DNA of 64,000 nucleotides, from positions 1,736,001-1,800,000 of the forward strand of contig NZ_CP011340.1 of assembly GCF_001278075.1 (NCBI RefSeq), read 5' to 3'. The notes beneath the pieces are model-generated. The model did not search any database. It was not told where the DNA came from and saw nothing but the letters and a program-made list of their open reading frames with translations. The position numbers and the translations under genes were made by a program. Position 1 is the first letter of the stretch, and the number at the start of each line of letters is the position of its first letter. The DNA comes from Streptomyces pristinaespiralis. GTDB taxonomy: Bacteria; Actinomycetota; Actinomycetes; Streptomycetales; Streptomycetaceae. Shown here in pieces: positions 52,920 through 61,433 of this stretch.

Positions 52920-54437
52920 ATGGTGGTGTTCCGGACGAACGACGGGTCTGTGCGCGGACGCCCGGTCGGGGACGATGTGGTGGCCGTGCTCGGGATTCCG
53001 TACGCCGCGCCTCCCTTCGGGGCGGCGCGGTTCCGCGAGCCGCAGCCCGTCGAGCCCTGGACCGGGGTACGGGACTGTACGCGTTTCGGGCCGGTCGCCC
53101 CGCAGTCGGCGGAGCTGCCGGGATCGCCGTCGTGGTCGCCCGGTGACGAGGACGTCCTGACGCTCAACGTGTGGGCCCCGGCGGGCGCCGTCTCGCGGCC
53201 CGTGCTGGTGTGGATCCACGGCGGGGCGTACACCTTCGGGTCCTCCGCGCAGCCCGACTTCGACGGGACGGCCCTGGCCCGCGACGGCGGGCTGGTCGTG
53301 GTGACGGTCAACTACCGGCTGGGGTTCGAGGGTTTCGGGCACGTACCGGCCGGCGAGGACGGCACGGGAGTGCGTCACCCGGACAACCGCGGCCTGCTCG
53401 ACCAGGCCGCGGCGCTGCGGTGGGTGCGGGAGAACATCGGCGCGTTCGGCGGCGACCCGGACAACGTCACGGCGGCCGGACAGTCCGCCGGGGCCACCTC
53501 CGTGGCCGCGCTGATGGTGATGGATCAGGCCCGGGGGCTGTTCCGCCGCGCGATCGCGCACAGTGCGGTGGGACCGTGCTGGTCGGCCGCGCAGGCACGG
53601 GAGATCACGGCGCGGGTCGCGGCCGCGGCGGGCGTTCCGGCGACGGCCGCGGCCCTGGCCGCGACACCGCCCGAGGCATTGGTCGCCGCCTCCGACACGG
53701 TCGCGGACGGCTACCGCCACGACCCCGCGTCGGGACACCTCCACTACGACCCGGTGCTCTACGCTCCGGTCGCCGACGGTGTCGTCCTGCCGGCGGACCC
53801 GCTCGCCGCCGTGGCCGCGGGGGCCGGGAGAAAGGTGGACCTGCTCGTCTGCCACACCACGCAGGAGTACCGGCTGATGGACGCCGTCGGCAGCAGCAAG
53901 AAGGTCACGACGTGGGAGGGACTGAAGCGGTTCACAGCCGATTTCGGGCTGCCGGACGATCTGCCGGACCGCTACCGGGCCCTCCTGCCGGACGGCGCGC
54001 CGGTGCTCGACGTGTATCTCTCGGTCTTCGGCGACCTGCTGTTCGCCGAGTACAGCAGCAGGCTCGGTGAGGCGCACGCACGGGCGGGCGGCCGGACGTT
54101 CGTGTCCCGCTTCGACCGGCGGCGCGGCGGCCCGCAGGGCGAGGTGCTCGCCTGGCACTCCGCCGATGTGCCCTTGGCGTTCGGCAACCACGGCCTGGCC
54201 GCGGTGGAGTTCCTCATCGGCGGCCCGCCCTCCGCGGCGGACGACCGCCTGTCGCGGCGCATGCTCTCGGCGTGGGCGGAGTTCGCAGCGACCGGCGATC
54301 CCGGGTGGCGGCCCCTCGACGGGGCAGGGGCGGGACCGGCACGCATCTGGGCACCGGACGACGGCGACGCCGGCACCCCGCTGCCCGATACCCGGCCGCT
54401 GTGGGGCGACTTCGAGTACCGGCCGCTGGGACCGTAG
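52920..54437 (+). CDS. Type-B carboxylesterase
   Basis: 505 aa from ATG 52920. Alpha/beta hydrolase of the carboxylesterase type B family: VAVLGIPYAAPPFGAARFREPQP, EDVLTLNVWAP, oxyanion-hole loop WIHGGAYTFGS, nucleophile Ser in AAGQSAGATSVAAL and the late GNHGLAAVEF segment bearing the probable His. No signal peptide. A frameshifted copy of the region around residues 305-360 occurs at 56975-57225. Confidence 0.93.
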   Translation: MVVFRTNDGSVRGRPVGDDVVAVLGIPYAAPPFGAARFREPQPVEPWTGVRDCTRFGPVAPQSAELPGSPSWSPGDEDVLTLNVWAPAGAVSRPVLVWIHGGAYTFGSSAQPDFDGTALARDGGLVVVTVNYRLGFEGFGHVPAGEDGTGVRHPDNRGLLDQAAALRWVRENIGAFGGDPDNVTAAGQSAGATSVAALMVMDQARGLFRRAIAHSAVGPCWSAAQAREITARVAAAAGVPATAAALAATPPEALVAASDTVADGYRHDPASGHLHYDPVLYAPVADGVVLPADPLAAVAAGAGRKVDLLVCHTTQEYRLMDAVGSSKKVTTWEGLKRFTADFGLPDDLPDRYRALLPDGAPVLDVYLSVFGDLLFAEYSSRLGEAHARAGGRTFVSRFDRRRGGPQGEVLAWHSADVPLAFGNHGLAAVEFLIGGPPSAADDRLSRRMLSAWAEFAATGDPGWRPLDGAGAGPARIWAPDDGDAGTPLPDTRPLWGDFEYRPLGP

Positions 54438-54473
54438 CCGGCGGAGCGCGGTTTCGCTATTACCGGGCTGTCT

Positions 54474-55045
54474 TCAAAGACCTGGTGCCGCCACGAACCT
54501 CGTCGGCTCCGCCAACACGGTCTCCGCTCCTCGCAGGTCGGAGAACCGGAGCGCGAGCGTCGCTGTGGCCAGGCGAGGCGGCAGAGCCTCGGCGAACTTC
54601 AGCCCCTTCGCCGCCTTCGCGTCGATATCCGGCAGGCACAGTCGGCTCGACGCGTCGGCAAGAACCTGCTTCCAGGTACTCGGGTCAACGTCCTCCCTGA
54701 GCCTGATCCAGCAGTCGTTGACGCGCTGCCCCGGGGTCGTGACCGTGCCGAGCGACGCGGCCAGCGTGGCGTTGGCCTTGTGACCGGCCCAGGTCCACCA
54801 CCGAACATGGCCGCCACTTGCCCGGGTCACCACAGTGCCACCAGGATGCACGGCCTCGATGAAGTGGTCCCGGGCCTCGGCCATAGCGGCGGTGGCCCGC
54901 TTGGTGACGTTGACCGGAAGCTCGGTTCCGAGCAGCACCTCCCGCACCGCTCTCGTCAGCTCGAACGACGTGGCCCGCCCGAACCCGAGAGCCGTCCATT
55001 TGGCCTTCCCGCCGCTGTCGGTCGGTTCGACGGCATAACCGGTTG
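54474..55045 (-). pseudogene. C-terminal remnant of a DEAD/DEAH-box helicase
   Basis: From ~55045 to TGA 54474 a continuous frame encodes about 190 residues: YAVEPTDSGGKAKWTALGFG, FELTRAVREVLLGTELPVNVTKRA, RWWTWAGHKANATLAASLG and GLKFAEALPPRLATATLALRFSD. This resembles the far C-terminus of Lhr-like DEAD/DEAH helicases common in Streptomyces (their 'WWTFAG...N..LA' segment). The helicase motor domains are missing; upstream the frame runs into group II intron reverse-transcriptase sequence. An internal ATG at 54947 could allow a short product. Confidence 0.7.
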
Positions 55046-55323
55046 TCGTGGATTTTCTCCGACAGAATGGACAGCAGGACCTCGTGGTCCAGCGAGCCGA
55101 AGCAGTCGGAAATGTCTCCTTCGATGAACCAGGTTGTCCCGGTCCAGTTGTATGTCACCTCGGACAGTGCCGTGCGACAGCCCCGGCCGGGGCGGAAACC
55201 GTGGGAGCGGCCGGAGAAACGCGGCTCGTAATACGCCTCCAGTAGAGAGCGGATCACTTCACCGACGAGTTTGTCCGACCGGGACGGCAGACCGAGCGGG
55301 CGCGCCATCGCAGGGCGCGGCAT
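55038..55323 (-). pseudogene. Group II intron reverse transcriptase, N-terminal/palm fragment
   Basis: About 90 residues of an LtrA-type intron-encoded protein: RPLGLPSRSDKLVGEVIRSLLEAYYEP, SHGFRPGRGCRTAL, TTWFIEGDISDCFGSLDHEVLLSILSEKIHDNR. These are reverse transcriptase blocks 1-3. The N-terminal ~60 residues, the YADD active site, maturase and endonuclease domains are absent; after HDNR the sequence switches to the helicase remnant. Confidence 0.9.
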
Positions 55324-55574
55324 CGGTGTCAGGTTTGTTTCCGATGGATGCCAGCCCTTTCATCCCTTGGAGATTGGGGTTCAGGCAGTACAGCTTTCGC
55401 CATATCGCGCGGGTCCCTCAACGCATCACTTCCATACCTGAACGTGATCGTTGATTTCCTGGCATGCTGCTGTCCCCCTTCACCTTTCGGGTCGAGGTGA
55501 GCCATCAGACCCAGAACCTCCCTTCAGTTCCTCCCGGTTGAACCGGGGATACAACAGAGCGCCTCATGGCGCAC
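55038..55574 (-). mobile_element. Degenerate group II intron, 5' end with deleted interior and missing 3' end
   Basis: On the minus strand the element opens at 55574 with GTGCGCC, the typical 5' end of bacterial group II introns, followed by a hairpin GTGCGCCATGAGGCGC and CCCCGGTTCAACCGGG-type structure. Only ~250 nt separate this from reverse transcriptase coding, too few for complete ribozyme domains I-III, and the 3' domains V/VI are lost. The intron is therefore a dead remnant. It sits inside the ATP-binding-protein gene. Confidence 0.8.
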
Positions 55575-55785
55575 CGGCGTTCGCAGTGAGTTCGGCCGCG
55601 ATGAGGGTGATGGTCTCGTTGGGCGTCGAGTCGTACGGGTAGCCCCACTCGTCGAGCCGGTGCGACACGAGCCGCCGGGCGAGACGCGCGCCGCGCGGAG
55701 AAGACGTGAACCGCATCGAGAACTCGCGGGTGGGCGACGCCGGCTGTCGGGCTGGTGCCGTGTGAGGGGGAATCGCTCCGTTCAT
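55564..55785 (-). pseudogene. ATP-binding protein (RsbW-type kinase fold), truncated by intron
   Basis: From ATG 55785, 70 residues of an HATPase_c_2 anti-sigma-type protein: FSMRFTSSPRGARLARRLVSHRLDEWGYPYD, ETITLIAAELTANA. The sequence stops in the middle of the N box (normally ELTANAVTHG), exactly where the group II intron 5' end begins (55574); three intron-encoded codons and TGA follow. The 3' exon is not found in the window. Intact homologues are usually ~140 aa. Confidence 0.85.
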
Positions 55786-56003
55786 GGGGGAAACGCTGGC
55801 GGTCCGTGTATACCGTTGACCAGCAGGGACGCGCTGACGGGTGCGGGGTGTACGTGGCGTGGCGTGGCGGTGTACGCGGTAGAGAGCGTGACCGTCGGGC
55901 GGGGCGCAGGGAGTTGGCGTCGGTGGTGCCGAGTTCCTCGCGGACTCCCCTATGCTCGCGCGGCAGTTGATGTGAAAAGTCCGATGAGGGGGCGCGGAGC
56001 CGA

Positions 56004-56732
56004 GTGGCCGACGAGATCAAGTACGAGTACAAGACCGTGCAGACAGTTCGCGGCACCGACGGCTGGGTGACCTCGAAAATGCGGAAGGATGGCTGGGAGC
56101 TCGTCGAGCAGGCCCAGGGCACGCTTCGCACCACCCTTAACTTCCGCCGACCGAAGAAGCCGCTGCCGTGGCTCCTGATCGGCTCGGCGGCCGCCGTCCT
56201 CGTGGTCCTGGCCGGCGTCATTGGCGTTGCCTCTGCACTCAGCGACGGAGACGAGAAGACGGACGAGTCAGGCAAGTCGACGGCCGCTGCGAGCGAGAAG
56301 CCTTCCGCTACGCCGACGCCAACCGCAGCCGAGTCGGCTGCCGCTGAGGTGATCACGTCTGAGAACAACGCGGACTTCGCGGCGCTGCTGCTGACGGAGG
56401 ATACGTGCCACGAAGCGAACCTGGACTTCGCGACCAAGCACGAGGGCCGGACGGTCGCGTTCAACGGCTCGATCGTGCACATGGTGCCCCACGGTGACTA
56501 CGAAACCCACTACGACTTCCTCCTGGGCCCAGGCGACAAGGGACCGCAGACGACGATCGGCCCGGCCTTCAAGTACGAGGACGTCAACGTCTTCAACCTG
56601 AACCTCACCGGCGAGGAGATCCCCGCCACCGTCGGCACAGGAGACAAGTTCCGCTTCATCGCCAAGGTGGGCGAATTCAACCCGGTCCAGTGCCTCTTCC
56701 ACCTCGACCCGGTCTCGACGGAAATCCGGTAG
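56004..56732 (+). CDS. DUF4839 domain membrane protein
   Basis: 242 aa from GTG 56004. N-terminal ~50 residues (YEYKTVQTVRGTDGWVTSKMRKDGWELVEQAQG) resemble the DUF4177-like sheet, then a membrane segment (LLIGSAAAVLVVLAGVIGVASAL, ~55-77), a Ser/Ala linker, and the DUF4839 domain (~115-242): ITSENNADFAALLL, FATKHEGRTVAFNGSIVHMVPHGDYETHYDFLLG. Function unknown. It is intact although its neighbours are remnants, and its GC content is visibly a little lower than average, suggesting transfer. Confidence 0.85.
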   Translation: MADEIKYEYKTVQTVRGTDGWVTSKMRKDGWELVEQAQGTLRTTLNFRRPKKPLPWLLIGSAAAVLVVLAGVIGVASALSDGDEKTDESGKSTAAASEKPSATPTPTAAESAAAEVITSENNADFAALLLTEDTCHEANLDFATKHEGRTVAFNGSIVHMVPHGDYETHYDFLLGPGDKGPQTTIGPAFKYEDVNVFNLNLTGEEIPATVGTGDKFRFIAKVGEFNPVQCLFHLDPVSTEIR

Positions 56733-56807
56733 TCAAGATGGGCAACCGCGTCATCACGGACCAGCGTACCCGGCCGTTTTCTCAGCGCTGATCGTTCCCG
56801 GATTCCA

Positions 56808-56965
56808 TTGAGGACGAGGGCGCGCGGGCGAGTTCTCCGCCGGGTGGTCGTTTGATGCCGGTGGTGCCATGGGGGCCGGCGCCGGTGTAGGGCGCGGTCG
56901 GCGAGGGCCGGGACGCCCTGGCGTTCGCAGATTTGGATGATCTTGTGGGTGCGGCTCGGAAAGGG
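56808..56965 (-). pseudogene. Transposase remnant (IS5-type DDE_Tnp_4)
   Basis: One frame reads THKIIQICERQGVPALADRA and a second, after a frameshift, YTGAGPHGTTGIKRPPGGELAR. Together they form the C-terminal third of IS5-like DDE transposases (ADRAYTGAGPWVTTGIKRPPGGEL is the usual form). No ends or full gene remain. Confidence 0.75.
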
Positions 56966-56974
56966 AGGCCGGCC

Positions 56975-57225
56975 GGGTCGATGACGACCGAACCGCTCGA
57001 CGCGGTGGCAGCAGGTACGGCGTCGGAGGTGGACCTGCTGTGTGCCACACCACGCACGAGTACTGGCTGATGGACGCCGTCGGCAGCAGCGCGAAGGTGA
57101 CGACGGAGAAGCGACTGAAGCGGTTCGCGAGCGACTTCGGACTGCCCGCCGGCCTCCCCGCCGAGTACCGCTCGGCCGTCGCACGCACAGCGGAGCGCGG
57201 TCTGCTCGCTTCTCCGGCCTGCTGA
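56975..57225 (+). pseudogene. Fragment of a type-B carboxylesterase
   Basis: EPLDAVAAGT, then after a 1-nt deletion in the GTGGACCTGCTG region, CHTTHEYWLMDAVGSS, KVTTEKRLKRFASDFGLP and AEYRSAV. The 3' frame matches residues ~305-350 of the esterase at 52920-54437 at about 31 of 45 positions. Start, nucleophile and C-terminus are missing. It lies 2.5 kb downstream of the complete gene on the same strand. Confidence 0.8.
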
Positions 57226-57562
57226 AGCGCTATCAGCAGGCCGGTGACACCGCACCCGGAGACCGCGGCTCGGCAGCCGGCGGCAGCGTAGGAACCGGTC
57301 GGGCTCCCGGTGAGCAGACCCACCACCGGCGTCGACCGGAGCTCCGCAACACGAGTGGGGACGGTCCGACCCGCGTATGCCAGTGTGATCATTGCCGCGT
57401 TTGCGACCCGACAGCCGCCGCAACTCGCGCGCTCCCGACGTCACATGCGAGCCATGGCCGATAACTCGCTGCGCTCGCCCACGGCTTCCGCCTAGTGTCC
57501 TGTGCCCGTACACGCATTCGTACAGGTGTTTGCATTCCTTACAGGGAAGGGCAGGAACGTTC

Positions 57563-60500
57563 GTGTCTCCGTACAGACAGCCAGCGGCACGGCGCCGGGC
57601 ACGTATCGCAGCCGGTGCCTCGCTGCTCCTCGTCGCCGAAGTCGCGCTCTTAACGGGCGCCACACAGCCGACCAGCGCCGCGTCGACACCGAAGCCGGAC
57701 GCGGCCACGGCGGTGCAGCAGCCGTCGAAGGCCGACATCCTCGAATCGGACATCGCCTGGGCAGCCGAGCACGCCGAAGGCTCCAAAGCATGGGCCGTCA
57801 CAGAGGCGAGGCGCACCGGGAAGAAGGTGGAGGTCACCGACGAGACGACGGCCACCACTCACACCGTCGCGAACCCTGACGGCACGCTGACCACCGAGCT
57901 CACCACCGGGCCTGAGCGGGTGTGGCGTGACGGTCAGTGGCGGAAGGTCGATGCCACCCTCACCACCGCGGCAGACGGCGGGGTCCGCGCAAGATCCCAC
58001 CCGGGCGGCCTCCGCCTGGCCGGGAAGGCGGGCAAGCCGGCGGCGTCGCTGAGCGCGGCGAGCAAGGCCGCCCCGACGGACCTGGTCACGTTGGGCGACG
58101 GAGACCGGTCCGTGACACTGCAGTGGAAGGGTGGCCTCCCCCAGCCCGAACTTCACGGCACGACAGCGCGGTACCAGAACGCCGTCCCAGGCGCCGACGT
58201 GATCGTCGAAGCGACCCGCACCGGGTTCGAGCAGTTCGTCGAGATCGCCGAGCGTCCGAGTGCCGGCGGCTACTCGTACACGCTGCCCGTCAGGGCCAAA
58301 GGGCTGGCGGCAAAGGCGAACCAGGACGGCTCGGTGTCCTTCACCGACACCTCGACCGGCGAGGTGCGGGCGACGATGCCCGCACCCGTGATGTGGGACG
58401 CGTCGAGGGACAATCGGTCCGGAAAGCACGAGAACCGGGCCCGCGTCGGGATGAAGGTCGTCAACAAGGGCCGCGGCGCCGTGGACCTGGTCATCACCCC
58501 CGACGCGAAGTTTCTCGCCGACCCGGCTACCCAGTACCCGGTGACGGTCGACCCGTCGACGTCCGCCCTGGGCAACCTGTTCGACACGTATGTCCAGCAG
58601 GGCGAGACGGTCGACTGGTCCGGCGACACCGAGTTGGACTTCGGCAATCCGGGTACCAAGAACGCGGACGGCACCTACCGCACGGCCCGTTCCTTCGTCA
58701 CCTGGAACACGGCTCCCATCGCGGACGCCCTCGTGTCGAAGGCGACCCTGTCGCTGTGGAACTTCCACTCGGGCAACACCGACTGCACCGCGCAGCCGTG
58801 GGAGGTGTGGACGGCGAACAACGCCACCACCTCCAGCCGCTGGACGAACCAGCCGACCATGGGCGCTAAGTACGCGACCTCCACCGCCACCCGCGGTAAC
58901 CCGGCCTGCACCGCTACGGACGGCTGGATCACCGCCGACGTCACCAATCTCGCCCAGTACTGGGCCGGCCAGAAGTGGAATGTCTCCGGCATGGGGCTGC
59001 GCGCCTCCAGCGAGAGCGACATCCAGGAGTGGAAGCGGGTCAACTCCGCCAACAACACGGCCAATCAGCCCAAGCTCTCGGTCACGTACAACTACCGGCC
59101 CTCGGACGGAACCAGCCGCCAGGCCGGCGCGCCGTTCAAGTCCTACGCCGGCGTGTGGGCCGTCAACACCACCACACCCATCCTGCGCGACACGTTCGCT
59201 GACGCTGACGGCGACCAGGTCAACGGCACCTTCCAGGTCTACGACGCCGCCACGAACACGCCCATCACAACGCCGCTCGGCGAGGGGCTGCTCCTGTCTC
59301 CCTACGGCGAACAGGGCAAGCCGGTCAGCGTGACCGTGCCGGCCGGTCAGCTCAAGGACGGCCGGACGTACAAGTTCCGCACCAACGCCTACGACGGCAC
59401 CCACTACAACCTCAACTGGTCCCCCTGGACCCAGTTCGTCGTCGACACAACAGCGCCCAGCGAGCCGACCGACGTCGTGTCCTCCACCTACCCGGAGGGC
59501 TGGGTAGGTGGAGGGGCCGGAACACCTGGCACCTGGACAGCCGGCACCACCGCCGATTCCCGATCTCTGCAGTACCGCGTCGACGGATCGGATGCCGACC
59601 CGGAGACCGGGGCCGTCGATGCCGGCACCTGGGAATCGGTGAACACCACGACGACCAGCAGCGGCACCAGCGGAACGTTCTCCGCCACGCCCGAGACGGA
59701 CGGCAACCACCAGGTCGAGGTCAGGTCGGTCGACCGGGCCGACAACGTCGGTGCCACCACCCCTTACGGATTCGTGGCCGGCGGCCAGGACACGAACCGG
59801 CCGTACAAGGTCGACATCACGATGCCCGCGCCGGACGTCGACGCTCCCGACCCGGCCTACAGCAATGCGCCCATGCCTGCCTTCGGCGGGTGGAACGGAT
59901 GGCAGTCCTCCGCGGCCGGGAGCGGCGACGAGCCGGCACCGCAGGGAGCGCGGACATTAAAGCAGGACAACGCCAAGATCACTGTCACCCCGGTGAAGCA
60001 GCGGACCAAGGCAGCCGACCAGGAACTCAAGAAGCTCGCTGCCGAGGGCGGAGCCCCGGCGAGGAGCAGCGGGAGCGCCCTGGCTGCGGCCGGTTACACC
60101 GGACCGGTCATCACCGACTACTGGTGCGACGCCACCCGTGTGGGGCTGAAGTCGATGTTCAGCCGTGACGAGGCTTGCCTTCTGTACACCTGGACGGTGC
60201 AGGTCACGGACAACGCGACCAGGCCGCCGAAGGTCTACCAGCAGTCGTACGAAATGCTCTGGCAGTTGAAGCTGAATCCCGTCGGCGACGAGATCAAGCA
60301 GTTCGTCCAGTTCATGCCTCTGTCCGGATCGTCGTCCCCGTATCTCCCGTTCCCGGCCCAGCCGGGCGCGATCAACCTGGACATCACCGCCCAGTGCCCT
60401 GGTACCGGGTGCACTGAGGCGGACGGCGTCACGGGCTTCGACTGGCAGGACGGACGTTCCCCGACATGGGCCGGGTCGCTCGACGGCGATCTCGCCCAGG

Positions 60501-61369
60501 GCAACGCCACCTTGCAATGGAACGGCAGCGTCGCCAATGCGTCCGGATCCAAGGACGTCGATCTGTCGAAAGAACTGCCCCTGAACATACATGCGTACTT
60601 CACCACGCACCTCCCGGGCGTGACCATTCCTACGGACCCGCACGGAGACACTCCCACGTTCGACGTCCGGTGCGACAAGGTGGCTTTCACTGGTAAGGCG
60701 CCGGGATGCGTGTTCCCCGACTACGTACCGGGCTTCGCACTCAACTCGAAGAAGTTCCCGGCCGCCGCGGCCCACGCCTGGCTGATCCAGAACAAGCTCG
60801 CCGGCAACTACGGCCGGGATCCGCTGCATCCTCTGATGTACCTGCCAAAGGCGTCCCGGAACTCTGCTGGGCAGACCGGTGCGGGATGGGGCGAGTCGAA
60901 GAACCGGTACCGGATCTGCTACGGCCCCAACGGCATGGTCTACCACAAGGACACCGGTGCCGTTCCAGAGCTGTCGTCGAAGAACTCCGACAAGAAGTCC
61001 TGCGACGAGTACCCGTTCAACGCCACCTACCAGTCGGCCGGAATGCCGGCGGTCGAAGGGGGGCTGAACTCGAAACCGGTCACGGACGCCGGGCGCGGCG
61101 CCGAGTGCGTGCAGACCTACGTCCCGAAGCTGGCGGACGGTACGTGGAAGCTGTACGACGACAGGCGCTACGCCGCGCCGACCTGGTCGGAGTCGTGCGG
61201 CCGCTCGTCGATGTCGAACAACGTCAACACCCAGGCCATGGGGCGGTTCGGCACGGTGTTCGTGCCGGAGTTCCGGATGCTCGACCGTGATCCGTACTGG
61301 GTCCGGACGACCGGCCTGGAAAACTGCGACGCATCCGCCGACACGGTCAAGTGCACCATGACCCCGTGA
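57563..61369 (+). CDS. Secreted DNRLRE-domain protein with C-terminal NucA/NucB-type nuclease domain
   Basis: 1268 aa from GTG 57563 (AGGA 7 nt upstream). Signal peptide (RRRARIAAGASLLLVAEVALLTG). An N-terminal beta-rich region (~60-330; VWRDGQWRKVDATL, FLADPATQYPVTVDPS) precedes a DNRLRE domain (~345-505), then FN3/RHS-like beta domains. The last ~150 residues carry a NucA/NucB signature (RICYGPNGMVYHK, CDEYPFNATYQ at ~1147, then EGG), as in secreted Bacillus DNases. The architecture is that of Streptomyces polymorphic toxins related to wall-associated/RHS proteins. A convergent SUKH gene follows and may give immunity. The 337-bp gap before it shows no clear element. Confidence 0.85.
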   Translation: MSPYRQPAARRRARIAAGASLLLVAEVALLTGATQPTSAASTPKPDAATAVQQPSKADILESDIAWAAEHAEGSKAWAVTEARRTGKKVEVTDETTATTHTVANPDGTLTTELTTGPERVWRDGQWRKVDATLTTAADGGVRARSHPGGLRLAGKAGKPAASLSAASKAAPTDLVTLGDGDRSVTLQWKGGLPQPELHGTTARYQNAVPGADVIVEATRTGFEQFVEIAERPSAGGYSYTLPVRAKGLAAKANQDGSVSFTDTSTGEVRATMPAPVMWDASRDNRSGKHENRARVGMKVVNKGRGAVDLVITPDAKFLADPATQYPVTVDPSTSALGNLFDTYVQQGETVDWSGDTELDFGNPGTKNADGTYRTARSFVTWNTAPIADALVSKATLSLWNFHSGNTDCTAQPWEVWTANNATTSSRWTNQPTMGAKYATSTATRGNPACTATDGWITADVTNLAQYWAGQKWNVSGMGLRASSESDIQEWKRVNSANNTANQPKLSVTYNYRPSDGTSRQAGAPFKSYAGVWAVNTTTPILRDTFADADGDQVNGTFQVYDAATNTPITTPLGEGLLLSPYGEQGKPVSVTVPAGQLKDGRTYKFRTNAYDGTHYNLNWSPWTQFVVDTTAPSEPTDVVSSTYPEGWVGGGAGTPGTWTAGTTADSRSLQYRVDGSDADPETGAVDAGTWESVNTTTTSSGTSGTFSATPETDGNHQVEVRSVDRADNVGATTPYGFVAGGQDTNRPYKVDITMPAPDVDAPDPAYSNAPMPAFGGWNGWQSSAAGSGDEPAPQGARTLKQDNAKITVTPVKQRTKAADQELKKLAAEGGAPARSSGSALAAAGYTGPVITDYWCDATRVGLKSMFSRDEACLLYTWTVQVTDNATRPPKVYQQSYEMLWQLKLNPVGDEIKQFVQFMPLSGSSSPYLPFPAQPGAINLDITAQCPGTGCTEADGVTGFDWQDGRSPTWAGSLDGDLAQGNATLQWNGSVANASGSKDVDLSKELPLNIHAYFTTHLPGVTIPTDPHGDTPTFDVRCDKVAFTGKAPGCVFPDYVPGFALNSKKFPAAAAHAWLIQNKLAGNYGRDPLHPLMYLPKASRNSAGQTGAGWGESKNRYRICYGPNGMVYHKDTGAVPELSSKNSDKKSCDEYPFNATYQSAGMPAVEGGLNSKPVTDAGRGAECVQTYVPKLADGTWKLYDDRRYAAPTWSESCGRSSMSNNVNTQAMGRFGTVFVPEFRMLDRDPYWVRTTGLENCDASADTVKCTMTP

Positions 61370-61387
61370 CACGCTGGTGACGTCCGG

Positions 61388-61426
61388 GCAGGCGCCTCCC
61401 GCACAGCCGGTGCGGGAGGCGCCTGC
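61388..61426. terminator. Bidirectional terminator, 17-bp stem
   Basis: GCAGGCGCCTCCCGCAC pairs perfectly with GTGCGGGAGGCGCCTGC around the loop AGCCG. It separates the convergent nuclease (ends 61369) and SUKH (ends 61434) genes. Confidence 0.9.
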
Positions 61427-61433
61427 TCCTGTG

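Noticed and set aside
49496..53311. A 1271-codon minus-strand open frame
   Set aside because: It lies antisense to the pectinolytic gene and crosses the PhzF gene; its translation is low-complexity Arg/Gly/Val-rich, as expected for the shadow of high-GC genes.
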